Positions 18,363 to 26,867 of a stretch of 64,000 nt of DNA are shown here, one piece after another. The notes beneath the pieces are model-generated. The model was not told where the DNA came from. It ran no database searches and saw only the letters and a program-made list of their open reading frames with translations. Within the stretch, counting starts at the first letter, position 1, and the number at the start of each line of letters is the position of its first letter. The position numbers and the translations under genes are program-made. This DNA is from Wocania_A spongiicola. Its GTDB lineage: Bacteria; Bacteroidota; Bacteroidia; Flavobacteriales; Flavobacteriaceae. Location of the stretch: positions 62,001-126,000 of the forward strand of contig NZ_JAMFLZ010000007.1 of assembly GCF_023502325.1 (NCBI RefSeq), given 5' to 3'.

Positions 18363-18392
18363 CATCTATATACAATTTACAACAAGACACCT
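18361..18392. repeat. Direct repeat Y, copy 2
   Basis: The second copy of the 32-bp repeat also found at 17962-17993, joined end to end with repeat X copy 1. It lies between the two small membrane-protein genes at 18022 and 18432. Confidence 0.7.
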
Positions 18393-18431
18393 AGATATTA
18401 ATTAATAAAAGTAAAATTAAGAAAAATGAAA

Positions 18432-18920
18432 TTAGATTGTTCCAATCCACACACCTGCAATTAGAGTAAGTACACTAAAAGCCCACTTCCTTGTATCTTC
18501 GTCATATTTTTTAGAAAGAATAACAAACAAAGCAGCAATTAAAAAAATCGCTGAAAAGATGAGTTTATAGTCATACCCACTTTCTTTTGGCTTTACTTTT
18601 TTTTCTTTTAAAGCATCTTCCAACTTAATTCTCTCTGCAAGGATTGAGCTAAGTGTTGTTATTTCATGCTTCATTTCATCCAATTGACGGGATCTTTCTA
18701 TTTCTGAAGACTCTCCAGATCCTACACTGCTTAATTTCTCAATTTTATTTAATGATTGCTCAATCAAAGAAGTATTATTTATCACCTCTTCTTTAAAAGG
18801 CGCTTCTATACCATATATATTTATTTCTGAAGACTCAGTTTTATAAACACGGAACATATAAAAGGCAATTAATATTATAACTATGCTTATTAAAATACTT
18901 AATACTTTAATTTTTTTCAT
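18432..18920 (-). CDS. Membrane protein with coiled-coil, unknown function
   Basis: The 162-residue protein has an N-terminal transmembrane helix (about 6-24), a charged helical segment with coiled-coil character (about 50-108) and two C-terminal hydrophobic helices (about 118-136 and 145-161). No family is recognised. It lies between the two copies of repeat X, in a cluster of small membrane-protein genes on the minus strand. The stretch upstream (18921-19339) holds a gene remnant, repeats and a possible operator, but no intact gene. Confidence 0.5.
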   Translation of the reverse strand: MKKIKVLSILISIVIILIAFYMFRVYKTESSEINIYGIEAPFKEEVINNTSLIEQSLNKIEKLSSVGSGESSEIERSRQLDEMKHEITTLSSILAERIKLEDALKEKKVKPKESGYDYKLIFSAIFLIAALFVILSKKYDEDTRKWAFSVLTLIAGVWIGTI

Positions 18921-19005
18921 GAGTATATATTTAGTTAATATTTATCTAAGTCGCTATTAACTAAACTAAAGGGAGACTTAAATATACAAAATAAATGTTT
19001 GAGGT

Positions 19006-19194
19006 TTAAGAAAATAAATACAGGTATAGCTTATAAACCCCATACACCACAGCAAACAACAAAGCCCAGACCAAGCCACCTATAAAGTTGTTCTTGTATC
19101 TATTCGAGAAGTTGTCGTAATAGTCTTTTTGCTTCTTGCTTTTTTCGGAAATAAGCTCATAGTAAATATTTATGTATATAAATTTAAGGGAATA
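19006..19194 (-). pseudogene. Remnant of a small membrane-protein gene without a start codon
   Basis: The minus strand keeps an open frame of about 62 codons ending at 19006-19008. It contains KKQKDYYDNFSNRYKNNFIG followed by a hydrophobic helix (GLVWALLFAVVYGVY) and ends LYLYLFS. No ATG, GTG or TTG occurs before the conserved-looking part, and a stop codon lies just upstream at 19195-19197. Repeat X copy 2 forms the first part of the frame. It is best read as a decayed gene or gene end brought in by recombination at the repeat. Confidence 0.35.
19153..19190. repeat. Direct repeat X, copy 2
   Basis: A 38-bp perfect copy of the segment at 18325-18362. The flanking sequences differ on both sides apart from a few bp, so the repeat edges are sharp. 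Confidence 0.75.
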
Positions 19195-19198
19195 TTAT

Positions 19199-19232
19199 TC
19201 GTTTACAAACGACTACAAACATTTACAAACGA
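19199..19232 (+). promoter_or_regulatory. Possible operator: TTTACAAACGA repeats upstream of ssb
   Basis: TTTACAAACGA occurs twice (19202-19212 and 19222-19232), 20 bp apart, about two helical turns. The first copy sits in the inverted repeat TCGTTT-AC-AAACGA (19199-19212). It lies about 110 bp upstream of the ssb start. Regulatory role is inferred only from the repeat pattern. Confidence 0.3.
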
Positions 19233-19339
19233 TTTTAAACAAGTAATAACCGAATATTTTTTGGAAGCTCTCGCATATTTGCAATGTCGAAACATAAGAA
19301 CTCGATAGTATTAACTGTTTAACACGAAAAACAAAAATT

Positions 19340-19672
19340 ATGAACACACTTAGAAACAAAGTACAGTTGATTGGTAACTTAGGAAATGATCCAGAAATCA
19401 TCAATCTAGAATCAGGAAAAACATTAGCTAAATTTAATATAGCTACTAATGAAAGTTATACGAATAATAAAGGTGAAAAAATTACTGATACCCAATGGCA
19501 CAATGTTGTAGCCTGGGGCAAAACGGCTCAAATTATTGAAAAGTATGTAACCAAAGGGAAAGAGGTTGCTATTGAAGGTAAGCTAACTTCACGTAGTTAT
19601 GATGATAAAGAGGGGAACAAACGCTATATAACTGAAGTGGTTTGTAGCGAACTCTTAATGTTGGGTAAATAG
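19340..19672 (+). CDS. ssb: Single-stranded DNA-binding protein, short form
   Basis: The 110-residue protein is one OB fold: MNTLRNKVQLIGNLGNDPEI, then KFNIATNESYTNNKGEK, TQWHNVVAWGKTAQI and GKEVAIEGKLTSRSYDDKEG are typical SSB segments. It stops right after the OB fold (SELLMLGK) and lacks the acidic partner-binding tail of the replicative SSB, so it is probably an accessory paralogue used in recombination, uptake or repair. It stands alone, with a terminator at 19695. Confidence 0.88.
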   Translation: MNTLRNKVQLIGNLGNDPEIINLESGKTLAKFNIATNESYTNNKGEKITDTQWHNVVAWGKTAQIIEKYVTKGKEVAIEGKLTSRSYDDKEGNKRYITEVVCSELLMLGK

Positions 19673-19694
19673 GCATATAAAAATCAGAGTATTT

Positions 19695-19732
19695 AAAAAG
19701 AGTCAGAGTGTTAAAACATTTTGGCTCTTTTT
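19695..19732 (+). terminator. Terminator after ssb
   Basis: AAAAAGAGTCA pairs with TGGCTCTTTTT (one G-U pair) around a loop of about 16 nt, ending in a T-run. It lies 22 bp after the ssb stop. Confidence 0.7.
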
Positions 19733-19938
19733 ATTTGAAATTAATTCTTTATAAAATCAAATAAGCTATTAATCGTACAGAACGCTTTTAAATCCTGACT
19801 CGAAAATAGTTGTTTCAAAAAAATCTTTAATTCCGAAAATTCATTATATATCCCATATAAACACTGTGTAACCCACTTATTACTTTTCGGTTTTTCTTCT
19901 CATTCAATGTCATGACTTTTGACATTAAATAACTGATT

Positions 19939-20445
19939 ATGAGAACAAAAACCCTAATTTTAAAAATGATTGCAGGCGCTTGCCTTTTAACAACTTTAAT
20001 GGCCTGCATAGCCAATGAAAATGATATAGAAACCCCTATTGACTTATCTCTAGCTGATCAAAATAATTGGGTAATATCTAACGCTATATTTTATCATATA
20101 AATCAATACAGAAAGAGTCAAGGTAAAACAATACTTGTTAAAGACTCTCTTTATGCTACCGCTTATGCTGTAGAGCATAGTAAATATATGATAGAGACTC
20201 AAACTATTAATCATCACTACTTTTTTGCCCGCAAAAGAGGGTTAATAAATATTGGAGCATCTCACGTAAGTGAAAATATAGCATATGCATATTCTACTCC
20301 TGAATCTGTTGTAAATGCTTGGATAAAAAATGATGCTCACAAAAAAACACTTCAAGGAAATTATAGTCATATTGGCTTTGGGGTTTTAAAATCCGAGAAT
20401 GGTAGATACTATTATACGGCTTTGTTTTATAAGAAATCTTACTAA
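19939..20445 (+). CDS. CAP-domain (SCP/PR-1-like) lipoprotein
   Basis: The 168-residue protein has a lipobox ending LLTTLMAC and a CAP domain over the rest. Diagnostic parts are HINQYRKSQGKTIL, AVEHSKYMIE, VSENIAYAY, VVNAWIKNDAHKKTLQGNY and HIGFGVL. Bacterial CAP proteins are secreted; their activity is mostly unknown, with sterol or lipid binding or peptidase activity proposed. It is a single-gene unit; a possible weak hairpin (ATCTTAA/TTAAGAT) follows at about 20453. Confidence 0.82.
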   Translation: MRTKTLILKMIAGACLLTTLMACIANENDIETPIDLSLADQNNWVISNAIFYHINQYRKSQGKTILVKDSLYATAYAVEHSKYMIETQTINHHYFFARKRGLINIGASHVSENIAYAYSTPESVVNAWIKNDAHKKTLQGNYSHIGFGVLKSENGRYYYTALFYKKSY

Positions 20446-20609
20446 ACTATCTTAACGCTATTATTAAGATGTCTACATAGAAGCCTTTTTTTTAAATTAT
20501 TCATAATAAGAATTCGGTAAACTTAAAAATCAGCAAAAATTTTAATTGCCCACCTATCTTTAAATTATCCTTTAGTACTTTTATGGTTAATTTTCATTAG
20601 ATTGATATC

Positions 20610-23201
20610 ATGTCTGTAGAACCAAAATTAGTCCGCTTTAAGCAAAACGTCCTGTCTAAATATCAAATTTACAACAGTATATTTATGACATTACCTTTCG
20701 ATACCATTACAAAAACTGGAGTACTTCTTCCTTTATTTCACGAAACATGTAAAAAAGGGTTTGAAAAAGGTGATGACCCTACAGTTATTGTTGAAACGTT
20801 TTTTAAAAAATATCAAGCTAGAAGAAACAACCAAAGTCAAATAAATTTACTATTTCGTTTTATTCAATATATTGAAAGGCAAGTGGTTTTATTTGATGCT
20901 ATTGAAGATGCAGCATTCCCAATAGTGAATAATATGGAAGGGATTGGTACTTTAAGAAATCTTAAAGAAACAGCTATTGCAGAAAATAAATTGGAGGATT
21001 TACAAGCCTATCTTGAAGAGTTTAAAGTACGTATTGTTTTAACTGCACATCCTACTCAATTTTATCCAGGGTCGGTTTTAGGGATTATTACAGATTTAAC
21101 AGAAGCTATAAAAGATAACAACCTATCAGAAATTAGTAACTTATTTGCTCAATTAGGGAAAACCCCATTTTTTAAACGCGAAAAACCAACACCGTATAAC
21201 GAAGCAAAAAGCCTTATTTGGTATTTAGAAAATGTATTTTACACATCGTTTGGAGAAATTTATAATTACATCCAGCAAAACATTTACGATGATGGCAAAA
21301 AACACAACGAAATTATAAATATTGGTTTTTGGCCAGGTGGTGATCGAGATGGAAACCCGTTTGTTAAGCCAAAAACAACCATAAAAGTTGCTAATAAATT
21401 AAAGAAAGCAATCCTAAAAAAATACTATCAAGACCTTAAAGATTTAAGGCGTAAACTTACCTTTAGAGGTGTTGAGCAAAGAGTTATTAAATTAGAGACT
21501 ATTTTATATCATTACAGTATCGATTTAAATACTAAAAAAGCTATTTCTTTAAAAGAACTTATTAAAGAATTGCTAAGTATTAGGAATCTTATTGTTAAAG
21601 AACACCAGTCGTTATATGTTAGCGAAATTAATAACTTAATAAACAGAATTCACCTGTTTGGGTATTATTTTGCAACCTTAGATATTAGACAAGATAGTAG
21701 AATTCATCATTCAGTATTTACAACAGTAATAGATTATTTAATTGAAAATGATAGCGCTTCGTTTCCAAAAAATTATAATGAATTATCTGAAAAAGAACAA
21801 ATTAAAATATTATCCGAGGTAAAAGGAGAATCTATAGATATTGATGCCTTTAAAGATGAAATGGTATATAACACTTTAAAAACCATTGAAGCCATAAAAG
21901 ACATACAAGCCACAAATGGTGAACAAGGAGCCAATAGATATATTATAAGTAATAATCAAACCGCTTTAAACGTAATGCAACTCTTTGCGATGCTTAAAAT
22001 TGTTGCCTTTAATGACAAATTAACGGTTGATGTCGCACCGCTGTTTGAAACCATTACCGATTTAGAAAATGCTCCGTCTGTTATGGAACAGCTTTATACC
22101 AACCCTGCTTATAAAGCACACCTAGAAAGCAGAGGTAATAAGCAAACCATTATGCTTGGTTTTTCTGATGGCACAAAAGATGGTGGTTATTTAATGGCAA
22201 ACTGGGGTATATTTAAAGCCAAAGAATTACTTACCGAAATGTCTAGAAAGTATGATATTACGGCCATATTTTTTGACGGGCGTGGTGGACCACCAGCAAG
22301 AGGTGGTGGAAAAACACATCAATTTTACTCATCATTAGGCCCAACTATTGAAGACAAAGAAGTGCAGCTTACTATTCAAGGGCAAACAATAAGTTCAAAT
22401 TTTGGAACATTAGATTCTTCACAGTATAATTTAGAACAATTAATTAGTTCTGGAGTTTCCAACCGCATAGGTAAAGACCAACATGCCATGTCAAAAGACG
22501 ATAAACATGTTATGAATGATTTGGCCGAAACAAGTTATCAAACCTATAAAGATTTCAAAAGCCACCCAATGTTTATACCATATTTAGAGCGCATGAGTAC
22601 TTTAAAGTACTATGCAAAAACTAACATTGGAAGCAGGCCTTCAAAACGTTCTAATAATTCTGATGGCTTAGTATTTTCTGATTTAAGAGCCATTCCATTT
22701 GTAGGCTCTTGGAGTCAATTAAAACAAAATGTACCTGGATTTTTTGGCGTTGGAACTGCTCTTAAAAAATATGAAGATGCTGGAGAATTTGATAAAGTAG
22801 AACAACTATACAAAAACTCAAAATTCTTTAAAACACTTTTAGAGAATAGTATGATGTCGTTAACAAAATCATTTTTCGATTTAACAAAATACATGTCTAA
22901 AGATGAAGAGTTTGGCGATTTTTGGAATATTATATATGAAGAATATGTTTCCACTAAAAGACTGCTTTTAAAACTTACTGGTTATGAAGCATTAATGGAA
23001 AATGAGCCTTCAGGAAAAGCTTCAATTGAAGTTAGAGAATCTATTGTTTTGCCTCTATTAACTATTCAACAATATGCACTCAAAAAGATTCAAGAGTTGA
23101 GCAAAGAAGATATTAAAGATGAAGAAAAGCTTAGAATTTTTGAAAAGATAGTGACACGCTCTTTATTTGGTAATATTAATGCAAGCAGAAATTCGGCTTA
23201 A
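20610..23201 (+). CDS. ppc: Phosphoenolpyruvate carboxylase
   Basis: The 863-residue protein carries the PEP carboxylase motifs: LTAHPTQ with catalytic His147, FWPGGDRDGNPFV, LGFSDGTKDGGYLMANWGIF with the catalytic Lys, and the glycine loop FFDGRGGPPARGGGKTH. It adds bicarbonate to phosphoenolpyruvate to make oxaloacetate and refill the TCA cycle. The motifs differ slightly from the E. coli type (AHPTQ instead of AHPTE, PPAR instead of SIGR), as in the Bacteroidota branch. A GNAT gene follows 43 bp later. Confidence 0.93.
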   Translation: MSVEPKLVRFKQNVLSKYQIYNSIFMTLPFDTITKTGVLLPLFHETCKKGFEKGDDPTVIVETFFKKYQARRNNQSQINLLFRFIQYIERQVVLFDAIEDAAFPIVNNMEGIGTLRNLKETAIAENKLEDLQAYLEEFKVRIVLTAHPTQFYPGSVLGIITDLTEAIKDNNLSEISNLFAQLGKTPFFKREKPTPYNEAKSLIWYLENVFYTSFGEIYNYIQQNIYDDGKKHNEIINIGFWPGGDRDGNPFVKPKTTIKVANKLKKAILKKYYQDLKDLRRKLTFRGVEQRVIKLETILYHYSIDLNTKKAISLKELIKELLSIRNLIVKEHQSLYVSEINNLINRIHLFGYYFATLDIRQDSRIHHSVFTTVIDYLIENDSASFPKNYNELSEKEQIKILSEVKGESIDIDAFKDEMVYNTLKTIEAIKDIQATNGEQGANRYIISNNQTALNVMQLFAMLKIVAFNDKLTVDVAPLFETITDLENAPSVMEQLYTNPAYKAHLESRGNKQTIMLGFSDGTKDGGYLMANWGIFKAKELLTEMSRKYDITAIFFDGRGGPPARGGGKTHQFYSSLGPTIEDKEVQLTIQGQTISSNFGTLDSSQYNLEQLISSGVSNRIGKDQHAMSKDDKHVMNDLAETSYQTYKDFKSHPMFIPYLERMSTLKYYAKTNIGSRPSKRSNNSDGLVFSDLRAIPFVGSWSQLKQNVPGFFGVGTALKKYEDAGEFDKVEQLYKNSKFFKTLLENSMMSLTKSFFDLTKYMSKDEEFGDFWNIIYEEYVSTKRLLLKLTGYEALMENEPSGKASIEVRESIVLPLLTIQQYALKKIQELSKEDIKDEEKLRIFEKIVTRSLFGNINASRNSA

Positions 23202-23244
23202 ATTAATTTTATTTTTTTATTACAAAATAAGCATCAATTAGTCA

Positions 23245-23700
23245 ATGAAGTTTAGAAAAGCAACCAAAGAAGATGTGTCAAAAATTGTAGAAATGATTGC
23301 TGATGACGACCTTGGTAAAACGAGAGAAAACTTTAAAACACCTCTTCCATGTGAATATTTAGATGCTTTTGACAAAATAAATGCTGATAAAAATCAAGAG
23401 CTTATAGTTGTCGAAAATGAAAGCTCAGAAATCATTGGAACCTTACAATTAACTTTTATTCAGTATTTAACTTACCGTGGTGGTATTAGAGCACAAATTG
23501 AAGCTGTTAGAATTAGAAAAGACAAAAGGGGAATTGGTCTAGGGAAAATAATGTTCAAATGGGCAATTAACAGAGCTAAAGAGCGAAAAGCACATTTACT
23601 ACAATTAACTTCAGATAAAAAAAGACCACAAGCCATTAAGTTTTATGAAGATTTAGGATTCAAACTTTCACATGAAGGCATGAAATTACACTTTCATTAA
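23245..23700 (+). CDS. GNAT N-acetyltransferase
   Basis: The 151-residue protein is a compact GNAT domain: MKFRKATKEDVSKIVEMI at the start, acetyl-CoA motif VRIRKDKRGIGLGKIMF with the R-x-x-G-x-G pattern, and AIKFYEDLGFKLSHEGM at the end. The substrate is unknown. It follows ppc by 43 bp and is likely co-transcribed, ending at the terminator at 23738. Confidence 0.87.
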   Translation: MKFRKATKEDVSKIVEMIADDDLGKTRENFKTPLPCEYLDAFDKINADKNQELIVVENESSEIIGTLQLTFIQYLTYRGGIRAQIEAVRIRKDKRGIGLGKIMFKWAINRAKERKAHLLQLTSDKKRPQAIKFYEDLGFKLSHEGMKLHFH

Positions 23701-23737
23701 GTAGCTATAAGCTATACATAAGCCAACATATTTTAAT

Positions 23738-23774
23738 AAAAAAGGATGCTTTACAAAAAGTAAAACATCCTTTT
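23738..23774. terminator. Bidirectional terminator
   Basis: AAAAGGATGCTTTAC pairs with GTAAAACATCCTTTT around an AAAAA loop, with A- and T-runs on both sides. It lies between the convergent GNAT and amtB genes. Confidence 0.8.
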
Positions 23775-23798
23775 AACACGAACTAAACTAATACTAAT

Positions 23799-25040
23799 TT
23801 AGTGCTCGTTCAATCTAAAGTCTGGATAGGCATCCATACCATGTTCATGAGCATCTAAACCTTCTAATTCCTCTCTTTCAGAAACTCTTATTCCTATAGT
23901 CTTTTTCAATATTATAAAAATTATAAAAGAAGAAACAATACAAATAGCAGCATACGAAACGACTCCTATTAATTGGCTAACAAATTGACTCCAACCTGCT
24001 AATGCTCCAAAAATACCAACAGCTAAAGTTCCCCAAATACCGCACACTAAATGTACTGCAATTGCCCCAACAGGATCATCTAATTTTAGTCTATCTATAC
24101 AGCTCACTGCAAATACAATAATAGCTCCTGCAACTGCTCCTATTAAAATAGCATTGGTCGGACTCATTTGGTCTGCACCAGCAGTAATACCAACTAATCC
24201 ACCAAGAATACCATTTAAAAACATAGTTAAATCTAAGTTTTTATAGCAAATTGTAGACACTAACATAGCAACTACACCACCCGCAGCAGCAGCTAAACAA
24301 GTTGTTACTAATGTTAGAGATGTTAATCCTGGGTCAGCTGAAAGGACAGATCCTCCATTAAACCCAAACCAACCTAACCAAAGTATTATTACACCAGCTG
24401 TTGCTAAAGGAATATTGTGCCCTGGTATGGCTTGTGGTTTACCATTTTTGAATTTTCCAATTCTAGATCCTAATAACCAAACGGCTACTAGGGCTGCCCA
24501 TCCTCCAACAGAGTGTACTAAAGTTGAACCAGCAAAATCATAAAAAGGTGTATCAAGTGTTTGTAAAAAACCACCACCCCACTTCCATGAGCCCGCAATT
24601 GGATATATAAACCCAACGTATACAATGGTAAAAATCATAAATGGTACAATCTTCATACGTTCAGCTACGGCTCCAGAAACTATAGTTGCAGCTGTTGCTG
24701 CAAACATTCCTTGAAATAAAAAGTCGGTCCAATAGGTATAACCTTCATTATAAGTTAAGTCTAAAACTCCCTCTGCAGTTAAAGGCGAATCTAACCCAAA
24801 TCCGGCAAAGCCTAAGATTCCTGAAGACCCTTCTTCAAAGCCTGGATACATTAAATTAAAACCAACTAAGCAATATAAAAGTAGCCCGACAGTAATTATA
24901 AAAATGTTTTTAAAAAGTATATTAATTGTGTTTTTTTGTCTTGTTAATCCTATTTCTAAAAATGCAAAACCTAAGTGCATAAAGAAAACTAGTGCTGTAC
25001 AGATCATCATCCATACATTATTTGTTGTAAGTAATTCCAT
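23799..25040 (-). CDS. amtB: Ammonium transporter
   Basis: The 413-residue protein has eleven or so transmembrane helices and the Amt signatures FAGSTLVHSVGGWAALV and GAIAVHLVCGIWGTLAVGIFG, which hold the paired pore histidines. The C-terminal cytoplasmic tail (GIRVSEREELEGLDAHEHG) is the PII docking region. It moves ammonium across the inner membrane. It follows the PII gene by 24 bp; the order porin-PII-AmtB on one strand suggests a nitrogen-starvation operon. Confidence 0.94.
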   Translation of the reverse strand: MELLTTNNVWMMICTALVFFMHLGFAFLEIGLTRQKNTINILFKNIFIITVGLLLYCLVGFNLMYPGFEEGSSGILGFAGFGLDSPLTAEGVLDLTYNEGYTYWTDFLFQGMFAATAATIVSGAVAERMKIVPFMIFTIVYVGFIYPIAGSWKWGGGFLQTLDTPFYDFAGSTLVHSVGGWAALVAVWLLGSRIGKFKNGKPQAIPGHNIPLATAGVIILWLGWFGFNGGSVLSADPGLTSLTLVTTCLAAAAGGVVAMLVSTICYKNLDLTMFLNGILGGLVGITAGADQMSPTNAILIGAVAGAIIVFAVSCIDRLKLDDPVGAIAVHLVCGIWGTLAVGIFGALAGWSQFVSQLIGVVSYAAICIVSSFIIFIILKKTIGIRVSEREELEGLDAHEHGMDAYPDFRLNEH

Positions 25041-25064
25041 AATATATTTATTGTTTGATGATTA

Positions 25065-25403
25065 TTATCTTAAAGTGTCTCCACCTTTATCTCCTGTTCG
25101 TATTCTGTAACATTCCTTGATTTCGGAAACAAATATTTTTCCATCGCCTACATCACCAGTAGCGGCAGATTTAAGAATAGCTTCAATAGTTATTTCTTCA
25201 AAATCATCGTTAACTACAATGGATAAATATCTACGCTGAATATCGCTAGTGCTATAAGACACACCTCTGTAAACATGTCCTTCTTTTTCATTTCCTAACC
25301 CCGTTACATCCCAGTAAGAGAAAAAATTCACTCCAACTTCATGCAAGGCATCTCTAACCGCACTATACTTGGATTTTCTAATAATCGCTTCTACTTTTTT
25401 CAT
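25065..25403 (-). CDS. glnK: P-II family nitrogen regulator
   Basis: The 112-residue protein is a full PII: MKKVEAIIRKSKYSAVRDAL at the start, a T-loop with HVYRGVSYSTSDIQRRYLSI (the Tyr of YRG matches the uridylylated position) and a C-terminal GDVGDGKIFVSEIKECYRIR ATP-binding segment. PII binds 2-oxoglutarate and ATP/ADP and plugs AmtB. The link to amtB supports the GlnK type. The T-loop differs from the proteobacterial form (NEKEGHVYRG), as is usual in Bacteroidota. Confidence 0.92.
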   Translation of the reverse strand: MKKVEAIIRKSKYSAVRDALHEVGVNFFSYWDVTGLGNEKEGHVYRGVSYSTSDIQRRYLSIVVNDDFEEITIEAILKSAATGDVGDGKIFVSEIKECYRIRTGDKGGDTLR

Positions 25404-25428
25404 TTTTGTATGTATTAATCGTTTTATA

Positions 25429-26409
25429 TTAAAATGTATATATAGCAGCTAGCGTAAATGATGCTAAGCTACTTGTAGGTTCTAAATCTGTATTCCAATA
25501 CACATCATCAGAATGACTGTCTAATCTTAATTCTGGCTTAATAATTAAATCTTCAACCGTATAACTTCCAGTAAGTGTTATAGCTAATACACTTGGTTCA
25601 TCTACTGATACGCCTTCATTTAACCAATTAAAATATTCGCCTCTTAAACCAATTGAGAAATCATCTGAAGTTGTGAATTGGGGATACAATGCAACACCAT
25701 AAAATCCATTACCGTCATTGCTTGCATAAGCTCCATTAAGCCCTAAGAAAAATGAATCAGAAAGGTCTACTCCTCCTGTATAATCTATCTCAAAGCCTAA
25801 TCCTGCTTTATCATATAATAAATTAAGGAATTGACCATTAACTCCCAATTGAGCACCAATAGCGTAACTTCCATCTGGGTTAAACTCGGTAACATCCGTT
25901 TGATTCATTAAACCCAGCATTAAACTAATATCCTCACTAAATGTAAAGTCTAGTTTAACACCTGTATGCGAAAAAGGTCCGTTAGAAAATAAGTAAGATG
26001 TACTGTAGTTAAAGTTTACAGCTGGGGCAATAACTTCATAACCCAAAAAGGTATTAAACTTACCCATAGTTAGTTTTACAGATTCACTTAAGTTTAAATA
26101 AGCATAAATTTGATTTAGCACTGTAGCACTTGCGGCCTCCCCCCTTGGACCAAAAACCAAATCTGCAACAAATCCAACTTTCTTTCCTTCGTAAGAAGCA
26201 ATAAGGTTTGCCATACCTAAAGAAAATCCTGGAGAATCTGCAAACGATGTTCCTGGTGATAAATAATTATCATCATTTGGAGCGTTTAAATTCGCACTGT
26301 AAAACGCATCTACGCTACCGCTAAAATCAAACTTCTTTTTGGTTTCTTCTTCTTGAGCAAATAATGTAGTTGCTACAAAAAGCATTAAAAGTGTAGTAAT
26401 CTTTTTCAT
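25429..26409 (-). CDS. Outer membrane porin-like beta-barrel protein
   Basis: The 326-residue protein has a signal peptide (MKKITTLLMLFVATTLFAQ) and many alternating amphipathic strands such as KLTMGKFNTFLGYEVIAPAV and GVKLDFTFSEDISLMLGLM, ending in an aromatic residue (TLAAIYTF) as outer-membrane barrels do. It resembles the OmpBB_2/porin family often found next to PII and AmtB in flavobacteria. It lies 25 bp upstream of the PII gene and probably lets small nitrogen compounds through the outer membrane. That role is inferred. Confidence 0.75.
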   Translation of the reverse strand: MKKITTLLMLFVATTLFAQEEETKKKFDFSGSVDAFYSANLNAPNDDNYLSPGTSFADSPGFSLGMANLIASYEGKKVGFVADLVFGPRGEAASATVLNQIYAYLNLSESVKLTMGKFNTFLGYEVIAPAVNFNYSTSYLFSNGPFSHTGVKLDFTFSEDISLMLGLMNQTDVTEFNPDGSYAIGAQLGVNGQFLNLLYDKAGLGFEIDYTGGVDLSDSFFLGLNGAYASNDGNGFYGVALYPQFTTSDDFSIGLRGEYFNWLNEGVSVDEPSVLAITLTGSYTVEDLIIKPELRLDSHSDDVYWNTDLEPTSSLASFTLAAIYTF

Positions 26410-26458
26410 AATGTTAGTTTTTTTAATTATTAATCCTTTATATTTTTTTTGAGTGGAT

Positions 26459-26466
26459 CAAAACTA
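26459..26466 (-). promoter_or_regulatory. -7 promoter element (TAGTTTTG) of the porin-PII-AmtB operon
   Basis: The minus strand reads TAGTTTTG, an exact TAnnTTTG match, 50 bp upstream of the porin ATG at 26409. The inverted repeat at 26483-26502 is centred 26 bp upstream of it, over the -33 region. Confidence 0.5.
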
Positions 26467-26482
26467 TTTAAAAAATATTTAT

Positions 26483-26502
26483 ACCCCATAAAAAATAGGG
26501 GT
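26483..26502. promoter_or_regulatory. Inverted repeat 1 in the nitrogen-gene control region
   Basis: ACCCC...GGGGT with an A/T centre (ACCCCATAAAAAATAGGGGT). With a second, related inverted repeat at 26536-26554 it forms a pair whose centres are about 52.5 bp apart, five helical turns. The rest of the 407-bp divergent gap between porin and gltB is very AT-rich and holds no gene. Confidence 0.5.
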
Positions 26503-26535
26503 CATTGATTAATTTTTATTCATATTTATATTTTT

Positions 26536-26554
26536 ACCCTATTTTTTTATGGGT
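26536..26554. promoter_or_regulatory. Inverted repeat 2 in the nitrogen-gene control region
   Basis: ACCCTATTTTTTTATGGGT resembles the reverse complement of inverted repeat 1 and is on the same helical face. It lies about 80 bp upstream of the porin -7 box. Confidence 0.45.
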
Positions 26555-26723
26555 ATTTGTATTTTTTATTGATTTTTTAATATTTTGACAATCTGTTTTT
26601 TGAATTTTTATTAGCATTTTTGGTTTTTAGATGATTTTATTTTTGTCATAATGGTGTTTTGTTGACATTAATTCATCCTTATATATTTATTGATAGAAAT
26701 TATTGATTGAGTATTTATCAAAA

Positions 26724-26731
26724 TATTTTTG
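26724..26731 (+). promoter_or_regulatory. Candidate -7 element (TATTTTTG) for gltBD
   Basis: TATTTTTG is an exact TAnnTTTG match with a TTG 18 bp upstream (26703-26705). It would give a leader of about 130 nt before the gltB ATG at 26868. Confidence 0.35.
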
Positions 26732-26867
26732 TTTAATTGATATATAATTAGTTTTACGTTAACTAAATTTTCAAAATCGAAATAATAATTTACCCCTTGT
26801 TGTTATTCAAACCCTAGTGCATATCTTAGCTTTTCAACTCATGTTTTTTAACTTAAAATTGTTGATT

